From Burkholderiales bacterium (GTDB lineage Bacteria > Pseudomonadota > Gammaproteobacteria > Burkholderiales > WYBJ01), in the NCBI GenBank assembly GCA_020848435.1, contig JADLAC010000031.1:1-58003 (forward strand): a stretch of 58,003 bases of DNA. Direction: 5' to 3'. Shown here piece after piece: positions 14,691 to 22,906 of this stretch (the stretch's first letter is position 1; each line of letters starts with the position of its first letter). The position numbers and the translations under genes were made by a program. The notes beneath the pieces were generated by a model. The model was given only the letters and a program-made list of their open reading frames with translations. It did not search any database and had not been told where the DNA came from.

Positions 14691-16694
14691 TCAGCTCAAC
14701 CGCATCGGCGGGGTGCTCACCGGACGCTCGGCGTAGCGATCGACCGCGAGCCCGGCCATCCAGGCGTCCCGAAGTACGCTCATGAAATCGCCCGGCTGGT
14801 AGCAATCGCCGACCCTCACGTAGGGCACGCCCGCGGCCTCCACGGCATCGATGACATCGAGATTCGGCCGCGCGCCCACGGCGATCATCAGCCAATCGCC
14901 GACTTCGATCGACTGTTCCCCCTGTGCCGCCGAGCGCACGACCAAGCTGCCGCCGGCATAGCGCACGATCTCGACATCGGTGTGGATGCGCACGCGCGCA
15001 GCGGCCAAGCGGTCGAGTAGCTCCATGCGATTGCTGCGCGCCATGCCTGCGCCGAGCGTGCTCGCTGCTTCGATCAGCGTGACGCGGCAATCGCGCGCCA
15101 CGAGCAAGTCCGCCGCCTCGAGCCCGACGCTGCCGCCGCCGACGATGGTCACGTGCTGCCTCGAGCCCACGGCTTCGGGCCGTGCGAGGAAGTCCCAAGC
15201 GGGCAATACCGTGATGCGGGCGTCGAGCGAACCCGGCAGCGGCGGCATCTCCCTCGGCACGGCGCCAGTGGCGACGATCACGAGGTCGGGGCCGAAGGCA
15301 CGGATGCGATCGGGGTCGAGCGCCGTCGAGGTGCGCACCGGCACGTCCAGGCGCTCGATCTGCTGCCAGCGATACGACCAGACCGAGGCGACCTCCTGTT
15401 TATGCGGTGCCGCCAGCGCGAGAGGGATCTGGCCGCCGGCGCGATTCGACTTCTCCCAGACTTCGACCCGATGGCCGCGTCCTGCCGCCAGGCGCGCGGT
15501 CTCGATGCCCGCGACCCCGGCGCCGATCACGAGCACGCGCTTGGGACGCGCCGTCCGGTTGACAAGCGGATCCGGCTCGACCTGAGGGCGCGTCTCGAAT
15601 GCCGTGCCGATCATCGGATTCTGCACGCAGCAGACGTCGAGCTCGGCCGAGAGGCGGTCGTGACAGACATTGCAGGCGATGCACTGGCGAATCGGCGCCT
15701 TCATCTGCCCGAATGCCTTGAGACACCAGTGCGGGTCGGCATACAGCGCCCGCCCCAGCGAAATGAAATCCGCGCTCCCCGACGCGAGCACCGCATCGGC
15801 GTCTTCCGGCGTCACGATCCTGCCCGCGACCATGACCGGAATCGACACCGCCGCCTTGATCGGCTTGGCATAAGGCGCAAGACAGCCGCGCGGGAACGAC
15901 GGCGTCTGGATGCAGTGCCTGGACAGTCGCGGCGACTCGTTGGTCCCGGCCGAGAGATCGAGCGCCACCACTCCCGCCGCTTGCAGGGCTTGCGCGAGCG
16001 CGATCACGTCGTCCTCGCCATAGCCGCCCGCGGTGAACTCGCTCACGCTGAAGCGCACCATGACGAGCAGCTCCGGCGCGGCATCGCGAATGCGCGCGAC
16101 GGTCTCCAGCAGCAAGCGCATGCGGTTGGCGGCCGAGCCGCCATAGGCATCGGTACGCTTGTTGATGCGCGGCGTGAAGAACTGCTGGAACAGATAGCCG
16201 TTGGCCGCGTGCACTTCCACGCCGTCGTAGCCCGCGACCCATAGCCTGCGCGCGGCAGTGGCGAAGTTGACCTGGACCGCGTGAATCTCTTCGAGGGCCA
16301 TGGCGCGCACGGCCTCGCCCGTTTTCGGATTCAGCCACGGCGACGGTCCCACCGGCGGCATCCCCGGCTCGTGCAGCAGCGCGCCGTGGTGGTTGAGCTG
16401 GCCGAAGACGTGGCAGTCGTGCGCCTTGATGGTCTCTACCAGGCTCGCGAGCCCCGGGATGAATCGATCGTGGTAGCACACCGGCGTGAAGCGATGCGCC
16501 CGCGCCTCCCCGCTCACGCCCATCGCCGCTGTCATGATCATCGCCACGCCGCCGCGCGCGCGCTCGCCGTAGTAGAGCTTGTCGCGCTCGCTGATCATGC
16601 CGTCGCTGGTGCTGTAGTTGGTGCCCAGCGGCGCGAGCGTGACGCGGTTCTTGAGCACCAGCGCACCGAGCCGCCCGGGTTGTTGCAGCAACAT
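14691..16694 (-). CDS. old yellow enzyme/2,4-dienoyl-CoA-reductase-like FMN-FAD oxidoreductase
   Basis: 667 residues from ATG 16694 (MLLQQPGRLGALVLKNRVTL). The N-terminal TIM barrel (1-345) is of the old-yellow-enzyme type, with GQLNHHGALLH, GYDGVEVHAANGYLFQQFF and TPRINKRTDAYGGS. A 4Fe-4S segment, CIACNVCHDRLSAELDVCC, follows. The C-terminal half has two dinucleotide-binding folds (VLVIGAGVAGIETARLAAGR; VTIVGGGSVGLEAADLLVAR). This is the architecture of 2,4-dienoyl-CoA reductase and trimethylamine or stachydrine-type dehydrogenases. It lies 22 bp downstream of the Bug gene at 16717-17703 and probably reduces or demethylates what that protein binds. Confidence 0.9.
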   Translation of the reverse strand: MLLQQPGRLGALVLKNRVTLAPLGTNYSTSDGMISERDKLYYGERARGGVAMIMTAAMGVSGEARAHRFTPVCYHDRFIPGLASLVETIKAHDCHVFGQLNHHGALLHEPGMPPVGPSPWLNPKTGEAVRAMALEEIHAVQVNFATAARRLWVAGYDGVEVHAANGYLFQQFFTPRINKRTDAYGGSAANRMRLLLETVARIRDAAPELLVMVRFSVSEFTAGGYGEDDVIALAQALQAAGVVALDLSAGTNESPRLSRHCIQTPSFPRGCLAPYAKPIKAAVSIPVMVAGRIVTPEDADAVLASGSADFISLGRALYADPHWCLKAFGQMKAPIRQCIACNVCHDRLSAELDVCCVQNPMIGTAFETRPQVEPDPLVNRTARPKRVLVIGAGVAGIETARLAAGRGHRVEVWEKSNRAGGQIPLALAAPHKQEVASVWSYRWQQIERLDVPVRTSTALDPDRIRAFGPDLVIVATGAVPREMPPLPGSLDARITVLPAWDFLARPEAVGSRQHVTIVGGGSVGLEAADLLVARDCRVTLIEAASTLGAGMARSNRMELLDRLAAARVRIHTDVEIVRYAGGSLVVRSAAQGEQSIEVGDWLMIAVGARPNLDVIDAVEAAGVPYVRVGDCYQPGDFMSVLRDAWMAGLAVDRYAERPVSTPPMRLS

Positions 16695-16716
16695 CCGAAA
16701 CCCCCTGCGATCGACT

Positions 16717-17703
16717 TTAGTTGAGCTTGGCGCCCGAGACCTCAACCGCCCTTCCCCAGAGCTTGATGTCGGTTCGTATCATCTTGGCGAATTCCTCCGG
16801 CGTCGACGATTCCGGCGCTGCGCCCTCGCTCAACAGCCGCTCCGATACGACCGGCGTGCTCATCGCCTTGACGAGCGCCCCACGCACGCGCTCGACGATC
16901 GCCTGGGGCATCGCCCCCGGGCCGAGCAGGCCGTACCAGGCGGTCGCTTCGAACCCCGGCACGCCGGCCTCGCTAATGGTCGGCACGTCCGCCATCGCGG
17001 GCGAGCGCTTGGCGCTCGAGACCGCGATCGGACGGATCTGACCCGAACGAACCTGCGGCATGATGGCGACCGGCGACGAAACCACCGTGTCGACCTCCTT
17101 CGCGAGCAACGCGATCACGGCCGGGCCGGCCCCCTTGTAAGGCACGTGCAGCAGCTCGATGCCGGCCGCGACGCGGAACAGCTCCGTGATCAGGTGGTTC
17201 ACCCCGCCCGCGCCGGACGACCCGTAGCTCAGCTTGCCCGGATTCGCCTTGGCGAAGGCGATCACATCCTTCAGCGTGCGCAGCGGAATGCTCGGATGCA
17301 CGGCGAGCACCGAGGGCACCTTAATGATCGAGGAGATCGGCGTCAGATCCTTTTCCGAATCGTAGGGCGGCTTGCCCGCGTACATGTTGACGTTGATGAC
17401 GATCGGCGAAAGCGAGGTGAGCAGCAGGGTGTAGCCGTCGGCGGCGGACTTGACGGCGAGCGTGGTGCCCAGGCTGCCCGCAGCACCAGGGCGGTTGTCG
17501 ACTACGAGCTGCTGGCCGAGGTTCTCAGCCATCTTCTGCGCGATGATGCGCGCCAGGACCTCGGTCGTACCGCCCGGCGCGAACGGCACGATCAATCGGA
17601 TGGGGCGGTTCGGATAGCTCGATTGTGCCGCAGCCGACAACGGCAGCGCGCACCAGGCCAGCGCCGCGATCGCGAGCGCGCGACCGATCATTGGACTACG
17701 CAT
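16717..17703 (-). CDS. Bug (TctC-family) periplasmic solute-binding protein
   Basis: 328 residues from ATG 17703, chosen because GGAGGAAG lies 7 nt upstream. The signal peptide is MRSPMIGRALAIAALAWCAL, cleaved after about SAAAQ. Family landmarks: IRLIVPFAPGGTTEVLARI, VVDNRPGAAGSLG, AADGYTLLLTSLSPIVIN, LHVPYKGAGPAVIALLAKEV and PTISEAGVPGFEATAWYG. It is the first gene of a two-gene minus-strand unit with the old-yellow-enzyme reductase. No membrane permease is nearby. Confidence 0.93.
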   Translation of the reverse strand: MRSPMIGRALAIAALAWCALPLSAAAQSSYPNRPIRLIVPFAPGGTTEVLARIIAQKMAENLGQQLVVDNRPGAAGSLGTTLAVKSAADGYTLLLTSLSPIVINVNMYAGKPPYDSEKDLTPISSIIKVPSVLAVHPSIPLRTLKDVIAFAKANPGKLSYGSSGAGGVNHLITELFRVAAGIELLHVPYKGAGPAVIALLAKEVDTVVSSPVAIMPQVRSGQIRPIAVSSAKRSPAMADVPTISEAGVPGFEATAWYGLLGPGAMPQAIVERVRGALVKAMSTPVVSERLLSEGAAPESSTPEEFAKMIRTDIKLWGRAVEVSGAKLN

Positions 17704-17992
17704 TGAGACTTCCTCCGGTTTCAGAGACGGACTGCGATTCCGCCAGCGAGTCAAGTATGCCCGATTGCGGCGAAGAATCCGAACTCGGCGTCGATGCCGC
17801 TGCTTCGCGCGAGGTCCAGCAGCAATGAGACTCGCGTTGCGCGACGTGCGAGCCGCCTGCGTCGTTCTCCTCGGCGCGCGGGCCGCCTGCGATCCGACGC
17901 TGTAGGACCTACAACTCGCGCCGGCGATCCGCCGTGTCGATTGTTGCGCACGAGACGCGTGTGTCAGAATCGAGGACACTCGAAGTCTTGCT

Positions 17993-19135
17993 TTGCAGGA
18001 GTCGGCGCTGGCCATACACTCGACTTTCGACATCGCCGTGATCGGCGCCGGTATCGCAGGCGCGGCGGCCGCATACTTCCTCGGCGCACGCGCGCGCGTG
18101 CTCGTGCTCGAACAGGAGTCGCAGCCGGGCTACCACTCCACCGGCCGCTCCGCCGCGCTTTTCACCGAAACCTACGGGCTCGCATCCACGCGCGCGCTCA
18201 CCGCCGCGAGCCGCAGCTTTCTCGCATCGCCGCCGGCCGGATTCGCGGAGCATCCGATACTCACGCCGCGAGGCGTGTTGCTGATCGGGCAGGAAGCCGA
18301 CCGGCGCGCGATGGCCGCGCAGATCGATGCCTTCAGAAGCTACGCGCCTGGAGTGCGCCGCCTCGAGCCGTCCGAAGCGCTCGCGATGGTGCCGATACTG
18401 AACGCCGCGCGGGTCGGCTGCGCCATGCTCGAGCCCGACGCCAAGGACATCGATACGCACGCATTGCATTCGGGCTATCTGCGCGGGTCGCGCGCCCAGG
18501 GTGCGACGATCGTGCTGGACGCCGAAGTCGAAAGCATCGCCCGCTCGGCGGGCGTCTGGCGGCTGACCAGCCGCGCCGGCACGTTCGAAGCGCCGATCGT
18601 CGTAGACGCCGCGGGCGCGTGGGCGGACGCGGTCGCGCAGCGCGCGGGCTTGGCTGTGCTGGGTCTGGTGCCGAAGCGGCGCACCGCGGTCATCATCGAT
18701 GCAGCGGCGAATGCCGCGGCGTGGCCGATGGTGATGGATCTTCAGGAGACGTTTTACTTCAAGCCCGATGCGGGGCGGCTGCTGCTCTCGCCGGCCGACG
18801 AGACGCCCTCGCCGCCGGTCGACGCGCAGCCCGAGGAGCTGGATATCGCGCTCGCCGTCGAGCGCTTCGAACAGTCGACGAGCTTATCCGTTGCGCGCAT
18901 CGTCTCGAAATGGGCGGGGCTGCGCGTATTCGCTCCGGACAAGGCGCTGGTCGCGGGTTTCGATCCGTGTACGGATGGCTTTTTCTGGCTCGCGGGACAA
19001 GGCGGCTACGGCATACAGACCTCCGCCGCGATGGGCCGTATCGCCGCCGGCTTGATTCTGGATGGCGCGCTGCCCGCGGACATCGCATCTTTCGGCATCA
19101 GTGCCGCAGAGCTCTCGCCCGGGCGCTTTCGTTAG
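17993..19135 (+). CDS. DadA-like FAD-dependent amino-acid oxidoreductase (DAO family)
   Basis: 380 residues. Only a TTG at 17993 opens the frame upstream of the FAD motif, so the exact start is uncertain. It has the N-terminal FAD motif FDIAVIGAGIAGAAAAYFLG, HSTGRSAALFTETYG (typical of glycine/D-amino-acid oxidases), the middle VVDAAGAWADAVA strand, and C-terminal FFWLAGQGGYGIQTSAAMGR. The DAO family deaminates or demethylates amino acids and passes electrons to oxygen or quinones. It stands alone, convergent with the dipeptidase at 19169. A dipeptidase next to an amino-acid oxidoreductase suggests peptide or D-amino-acid use, but that is inference. Confidence 0.87.
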   Translation: MQESALAIHSTFDIAVIGAGIAGAAAAYFLGARARVLVLEQESQPGYHSTGRSAALFTETYGLASTRALTAASRSFLASPPAGFAEHPILTPRGVLLIGQEADRRAMAAQIDAFRSYAPGVRRLEPSEALAMVPILNAARVGCAMLEPDAKDIDTHALHSGYLRGSRAQGATIVLDAEVESIARSAGVWRLTSRAGTFEAPIVVDAAGAWADAVAQRAGLAVLGLVPKRRTAVIIDAAANAAAWPMVMDLQETFYFKPDAGRLLLSPADETPSPPVDAQPEELDIALAVERFEQSTSLSVARIVSKWAGLRVFAPDKALVAGFDPCTDGFFWLAGQGGYGIQTSAAMGRIAAGLILDGALPADIASFGISAAELSPGRFR

Positions 19136-19168
19136 CCGGGATATTGTTGCGCCGGCCCGCTGAATCGG

Positions 19169-20179
19169 CTACGCGCCCCACACCGCGCGAAATAGCCGCT
19201 GCCAGTTGCCACCGATCACCTTACGCACATCCGCGCGCGCATAGCCGCGCGCAAGCAGCCCCCGCGTAAGATTCGGCAGCTCGCGTGGCGTCGCCATGCC
19301 GGAAGGATAATGATGCGGCGGCGGCGGGTAGCTCGCCGCGCTCCAGCGCCGTTGCGCGAGTTGCTGCTTGAAAAACGCCGCCGCCTCGCCGGCATCGGCC
19401 ACGGGGTACATGCCTTCGTAATAGTCGATCGCCAGCGCGACGTGATCGATCCCGGCCAGTTGCACCATGTAATCGATGTGCTCGAGGTAGCGATCCATGC
19501 TCGGCCGCGCCGAATCGCCGAGGAAGGCCGCAAAGCCGTTGACACCGACGAGCCCGCCGCTCGCGGCTGCCGCCTTGATCTGATCGTCCTTGATGTTGCG
19601 CGGCGAAGGATGCAGGCCATAGGCATTGGCGTGCGAGAACACGCACGGGCGCGAGGAGCGCGCGATGGCATCCATGGTGGTGCGGTAGCCTGTGTGCGAG
19701 CAATCGACCACGATGCGGTTGTCGTTCAGCCGCTTGATGAGATCCACGCCGAAAGCCGACAGACCCGCATCGGCCGGCTCCTCGCAGCCGTCGCCGACGC
19801 GGTTGCGCACGTTGTAGGTGAGCTGCACCATGCGCACGCCAAGCGCATGGTAGGCCTCCACCAGGTCGAGGTCGTTTTCGATCGGATCGGCGCCCTGGAA
19901 GTGGAACACGAGCCCGAGCTTGCGGTCGGCCTTCGCCCGCTCGATGTCAGCGGCGACGAACACCTGCGTGAGATCGGCACGCGCGCCGATGAAGCGCTTC
20001 CACGCGCCGAGATTGCGCAAGGTCTCACCGGCGCCCGCCGTGCTGCCGACCGTCGGACAGCAGGTGGTGACACCGCCTTCGATGTACCAGTCGACGAATT
20101 CGCGCCGGCGCAGTAGCGGGCAGGTGCCGTCGATGACGATGGAAGCTTGGTGGAGCTGCGCTGCGGCGTCGGTGATCAT
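19169..20179 (-). CDS. M19-family (membrane/renal-type) dipeptidase
   Basis: 336 residues from ATG 20179. Peptidase M19 signatures are VDCSHTGYRTTMDAIARSSR, VFSHANAYGLHPSPRNIKDD, and the C-terminal metal-site strand DHVALAIDYYEG. An N-terminal IVIDGTCPLL replaces the more usual DGHxD; the His/Asp pair of the first metal site is not obvious, so zinc binding may be altered. The family hydrolyses dipeptides, including those with a D-residue, or related amides. There is no signal peptide, so it is probably cytosolic. It ends against the DAO-type oxidoreductase gene. Confidence 0.85.
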   Translation of the reverse strand: MITDAAAQLHQASIVIDGTCPLLRRREFVDWYIEGGVTTCCPTVGSTAGAGETLRNLGAWKRFIGARADLTQVFVAADIERAKADRKLGLVFHFQGADPIENDLDLVEAYHALGVRMVQLTYNVRNRVGDGCEEPADAGLSAFGVDLIKRLNDNRIVVDCSHTGYRTTMDAIARSSRPCVFSHANAYGLHPSPRNIKDDQIKAAAASGGLVGVNGFAAFLGDSARPSMDRYLEHIDYMVQLAGIDHVALAIDYYEGMYPVADAGEAAAFFKQQLAQRRWSAASYPPPPHHYPSGMATPRELPNLTRGLLARGYARADVRKVIGGNWQRLFRAVWGA

Positions 20180-20243
20180 CGCTCGGATTCTAGCTTTGCG
20201 CCGATCGGCATGTCGATCGGCGCCGCGCGTATACTTCGGGGTC

Positions 20244-20284
20244 AGGTCTGCACGTTGCAGACCCCGCGGCAACGTGCAAGACCT
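20244..20284. repeat. REP-like inverted repeat
   Basis: Arms 20244-20257 and 20270-20284 (AGGTCTGCACGTTG and CAACGTGCAAGACCT) pair over 14 bp with one bulged base around a 12-nt loop. A nested hairpin GGTCTGCA-CGT-TGCAGACC also exists at its left side, flanked by GGGGTC and GACCCC. The GGGGTCAGGTCT sequence resembles the repetitive extragenic palindromes common in betaproteobacteria. It lies between the divergent dipeptidase and Bug genes and may also influence their transcripts. No RAYT transposase gene is in the window. Confidence 0.6.
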
Positions 20285-20335
20285 TGTATCTTACTTTTGA
20301 CTGACCGCAAGGATATGACGGCGAGGATATCCGAC

Positions 20336-21316
20336 ATGAATCCAGTAATGCTTGCACGCCTCGGGTTCGTGGCCGGCGCGCTCGGCGTCCTCGCCGCCGC
20401 CAGCGCTACGGCCCAAACCTGGCCGGCGAAACCGGTGCGCATCATCGTGCCGTTCCCGCCGGGCGGGGGGCTGGACTTCTTCACCCGCATCACCGCGGCG
20501 AAGCTGCAAGAGCAGCTCGGACAGCAAATGGTGGTGGAGAATCGATCGGGCGCGGGTGGCATGATCGGCGCGGAAGCGGCGGCCAAGGCGCCCGCCGACG
20601 GTTACACCGTGTTGTTCGCCTCCTCCGCCGAAATCACGATCAATCAGCATCTCTATCCCAAGATCGCCTACGACTCGACCCGCGATTTCGCACCGGTATC
20701 GTACGCGGCGCACGCGGCGATGCTGTTTTCGGTGCACCCATCGCTACCCGCGAAATCGCTCAAGGACGTGATCGCGCTCGCGCGGGTGCGCCCGAGCCAG
20801 CTCAACTACGCCTCCGCCGGCACGGGCGGGGTGCAGCATCTCGCAGGCGAGATTCTCAAGTCGACGGCCAAGATCGACATCGTGCACGTGCCTTACAAGG
20901 GCGCGGCACCGGCGGTGGTCGACATGGTCGGCGGGCACGTCGCCATGGGCTTCACGGCGTTGCCGTCGTCGCTGCCGCAAGCGCGCGCCGGAAAACTGCG
21001 CCCGATCGCGGTCACGGGCAGCCAGCGCAGTGCCGCCGCACCCGAGCTGCCCACGTTCAGCGAGCTCGGTTTTCCCCAGATCGACCTGGTGGTGTGGTAC
21101 GGCGTGCTTTGCCCTGCCCGCACGCCGGCGGACATCGTCACTCGCCTGAGCGCCGAGATCGAGCGGGCAGTGCAGTCGGCGGAGGTCAAGAAGCGGCTGC
21201 TGCAACAGGGCGTGGAGTCGGTCGGCACCACGCCGGAACAGTTCGCGAAGTTCATGCACGCCGAAATCCAGCGCTACGGCAAGATCATCCGCGACGCCGG
21301 CGCCAAGCCCGATTGA
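20336..21316 (+). CDS. Bug (TctC-family) periplasmic solute-binding protein
   Basis: 326 residues from ATG 20336, with GAGG nine bases upstream; an in-frame ATG at 20315 has a worse-spaced site. The signal peptide ends at about ASATA-QTWP. Landmarks: VRIIVPFPPGGGLDFFTRI, VVENRSGAGGMIG, APADGYTVLFASSAEITIN, VHVPYKGAAPAVVDMVGGHV and PTFSELGFPQIDLVVWYG. The ligand pocket residues differ from the other copies here, so the ligand probably differs too. The GAF-domain gene begins 12 bp downstream. Confidence 0.93.
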   Translation: MNPVMLARLGFVAGALGVLAAASATAQTWPAKPVRIIVPFPPGGGLDFFTRITAAKLQEQLGQQMVVENRSGAGGMIGAEAAAKAPADGYTVLFASSAEITINQHLYPKIAYDSTRDFAPVSYAAHAAMLFSVHPSLPAKSLKDVIALARVRPSQLNYASAGTGGVQHLAGEILKSTAKIDIVHVPYKGAAPAVVDMVGGHVAMGFTALPSSLPQARAGKLRPIAVTGSQRSAAAPELPTFSELGFPQIDLVVWYGVLCPARTPADIVTRLSAEIERAVQSAEVKKRLLQQGVESVGTTPEQFAKFMHAEIQRYGKIIRDAGAKPD

Positions 21317-21328
21317 TACGAGCGCGCC

Positions 21329-21844
21329 ATGACCGATCATCGGGAGTACTGGAACGCGCTCGATGCGTGCGCGGCCGCGGTGCGCGAGCAGCACGATCCC
21401 AGGGCCGCGCTGCGCGCGATCGGCGCGGCGATGGACCGCCTGATCGGCAGTCGCATGTTCACCTTTCTGCGCTTCGACTTCGATCGCTTCGAAATGGAGC
21501 GTCTGTACTGTACGCAGCCGCAGCGCTATCCCATCGGCGCCCGCAAACCCATGCGTCACGGTCCGTGGTCGCAATGCGTAATCGATCGCGGCGCATCCTT
21601 CATCGCGAACGGCGCGCACGAGATGCGCGCGACCTTCGGCGATCATCGCGCCCTGGCCGAGCTGGGCTGCTTCGCATCCCTGTGCGTGCCGGTGCGGCAC
21701 ATGGGGCGCACGCTGGGCACCATGAACCTCAACGGAGACGAAGGCCGTTACGGCGTTGCGCAGGCCGCGGCTGCGCAGCCGTTCGCGACGCTGGCCGTTC
21801 CCGCGTATCTGACGATAGGCCTGGCCTGCATTGGTAATGCGTAA
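21329..21844 (+). CDS. GAF-domain protein
   Basis: 171 residues, essentially one GAF domain: an N-terminal helix (YWNALDACAAAVREQHDPRA), then FTFLRFDFDRFEMERLYCTQ, a WSQCVIDRGASFIANG stretch, and LGCFASLCVPVRHMGRTLGT with MNLNG. GAF domains bind small ligands such as cyclic nucleotides or aromatic acids. No output domain is attached. The gene starts 12 bp after the Bug stop, so it is probably cotranscribed. The pairing with a binding-protein gene suggests intracellular sensing or binding of the same ligand, which is inference. Confidence 0.8.
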   Translation: MTDHREYWNALDACAAAVREQHDPRAALRAIGAAMDRLIGSRMFTFLRFDFDRFEMERLYCTQPQRYPIGARKPMRHGPWSQCVIDRGASFIANGAHEMRATFGDHRALAELGCFASLCVPVRHMGRTLGTMNLNGDEGRYGVAQAAAAQPFATLAVPAYLTIGLACIGNA

Positions 21845-21955
21845 CGAACACGCCAAACTGCAACTGAGCGCCGGCGTCAGGCCGTGATCGAATCTACCCA
21901 TGCCCCAAAAGGAAATGTTCCTGAGTACTTTCGCCAGCCCCGCCGAGGCGACTCG

Positions 21956-22753
21956 CTACTTCTGCGCGTGCAGCTCGGCCTCGATCGCTTGAGTGGTTTC
22001 CAGCAAGCGCGGCAAGAAGCGCCGGTGCAGGGTCGCGAGGCTCACCCGCGTCGAGTATGAGCTGACGTTGACCGCCGCAACCGTGCGCCCGGTGGCATCG
22101 CGCACCGGTGCGGCGAGCGAGCGCACGCCCACCTCGATCTCCTGGTCGATCAAGTACCAGCCTTGCCGGCGGGCACGCTCCACTTCGACGCGCAGCTTGC
22201 GGGAAGCGGTGATCGTGCGCGGCGCGAGGCGCTCCAGCTTCGCGCGCTTCAGGTATTGCGCAAGCTCGCGCTCGTCCAGGCCGGCAAGCAGGATGCGTCC
22301 GGCGGAAGTGCAGTATGCCGGCAGCGTGGAGCCAACCCGCACCGTCGCACCGACCAGGCGGCTGATGGTGACGCGCGCGACGTACAGGATGGAGTCCTGG
22401 TCGAGCACCGTGACGCCGCACGATTCGTCCAGCGTCGAGGCGAGCCGCTGCAGGTGCGGCTGCACGAGCTGCGGCAAGGCTTGGGAAGACAGGTAGGCGT
22501 AGCCGAGTTGCAGGGTACGCGGCAGCAGCCGATAGCCGTGCTCGGTGCGAGCGACGTAACCCAGCCGCTCCAGGGTGAGCAGGAAGCGGCGGGCCGCGGC
22601 GCGCGTGATCGCCGTTCGGGCCGCGATCTCGCTCAGCGTGAGCTGCGGCGTGCCGCCGAAGCAGCGGATGACCGCGAGTCCGCGTTCGAGCGACTGGACG
22701 TAGTCGCGGATCCATCCGGCATCGTCGCCGGTTTCCTGCTTGCCTGCGTGCAT
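21956..22753 (-). CDS. IclR-family transcriptional regulator (PcaR/PobR-like)
   Basis: 265 residues from ATG 22753. An N-terminal winged helix (YVQSLERGLAVIRCFGGTPQ, LTLSEIAARTAITRAAARRF) is joined to the IclR effector domain (LPAYCTSAGRILLAGLDERE, GWYLIDQEIEVGVRSLAAPV). The 'QSLERGLAVI' opening is typical of the PcaR/PobR/CatR-like group that controls aromatic-acid catabolism. It is divergent from the enoyl-CoA hydratase gene and most likely regulates that operon through the repeats at 22854-22882. Confidence 0.92.
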   Translation of the reverse strand: MHAGKQETGDDAGWIRDYVQSLERGLAVIRCFGGTPQLTLSEIAARTAITRAAARRFLLTLERLGYVARTEHGYRLLPRTLQLGYAYLSSQALPQLVQPHLQRLASTLDESCGVTVLDQDSILYVARVTISRLVGATVRVGSTLPAYCTSAGRILLAGLDERELAQYLKRAKLERLAPRTITASRKLRVEVERARRQGWYLIDQEIEVGVRSLAAPVRDATGRTVAAVNVSSYSTRVSLATLHRRFLPRLLETTQAIEAELHAQK

Positions 22754-22824
22754 GGCGGATCGTACCCCTGCATCTCTGACGCGCCCACGGCGCCTACATC
22801 CCCGGCGCGCCCGCGCGGCGCGAT

Positions 22825-22882
22825 TTGACCGCCGCGTTTTCGTTCTGGTAGATTGTGCGCATATCGCCCACATGTGCGCATA
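22825..22882 (+). promoter_or_regulatory. promoter and direct-repeat operator of the CoA operon
   Basis: TTGACC at 22825-22830 and TAGATT at 22849-22854 are separated by 18 bp, a good sigma-70 arrangement pointing towards the hydratase gene at 22907. Just after the -10 lie two exact copies of TGTGCGCATA, at 22854-22863 and 22873-22882, with starts 19 bp (about two helical turns) apart. They cover the expected transcription start and are the best candidate site for the divergent IclR regulator. Binding there would repress. Confidence 0.6.
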
Positions 22883-22906
22883 GCGTACAACAGCCAAGGA
22901 GCTCGC

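Noticed and set aside
15153..16244. 363-codon plus-strand frame opposite the old-yellow-enzyme gene
   Set aside because: The minus-strand frame has full enzyme motifs; the plus frame is Arg/His-rich antisense.
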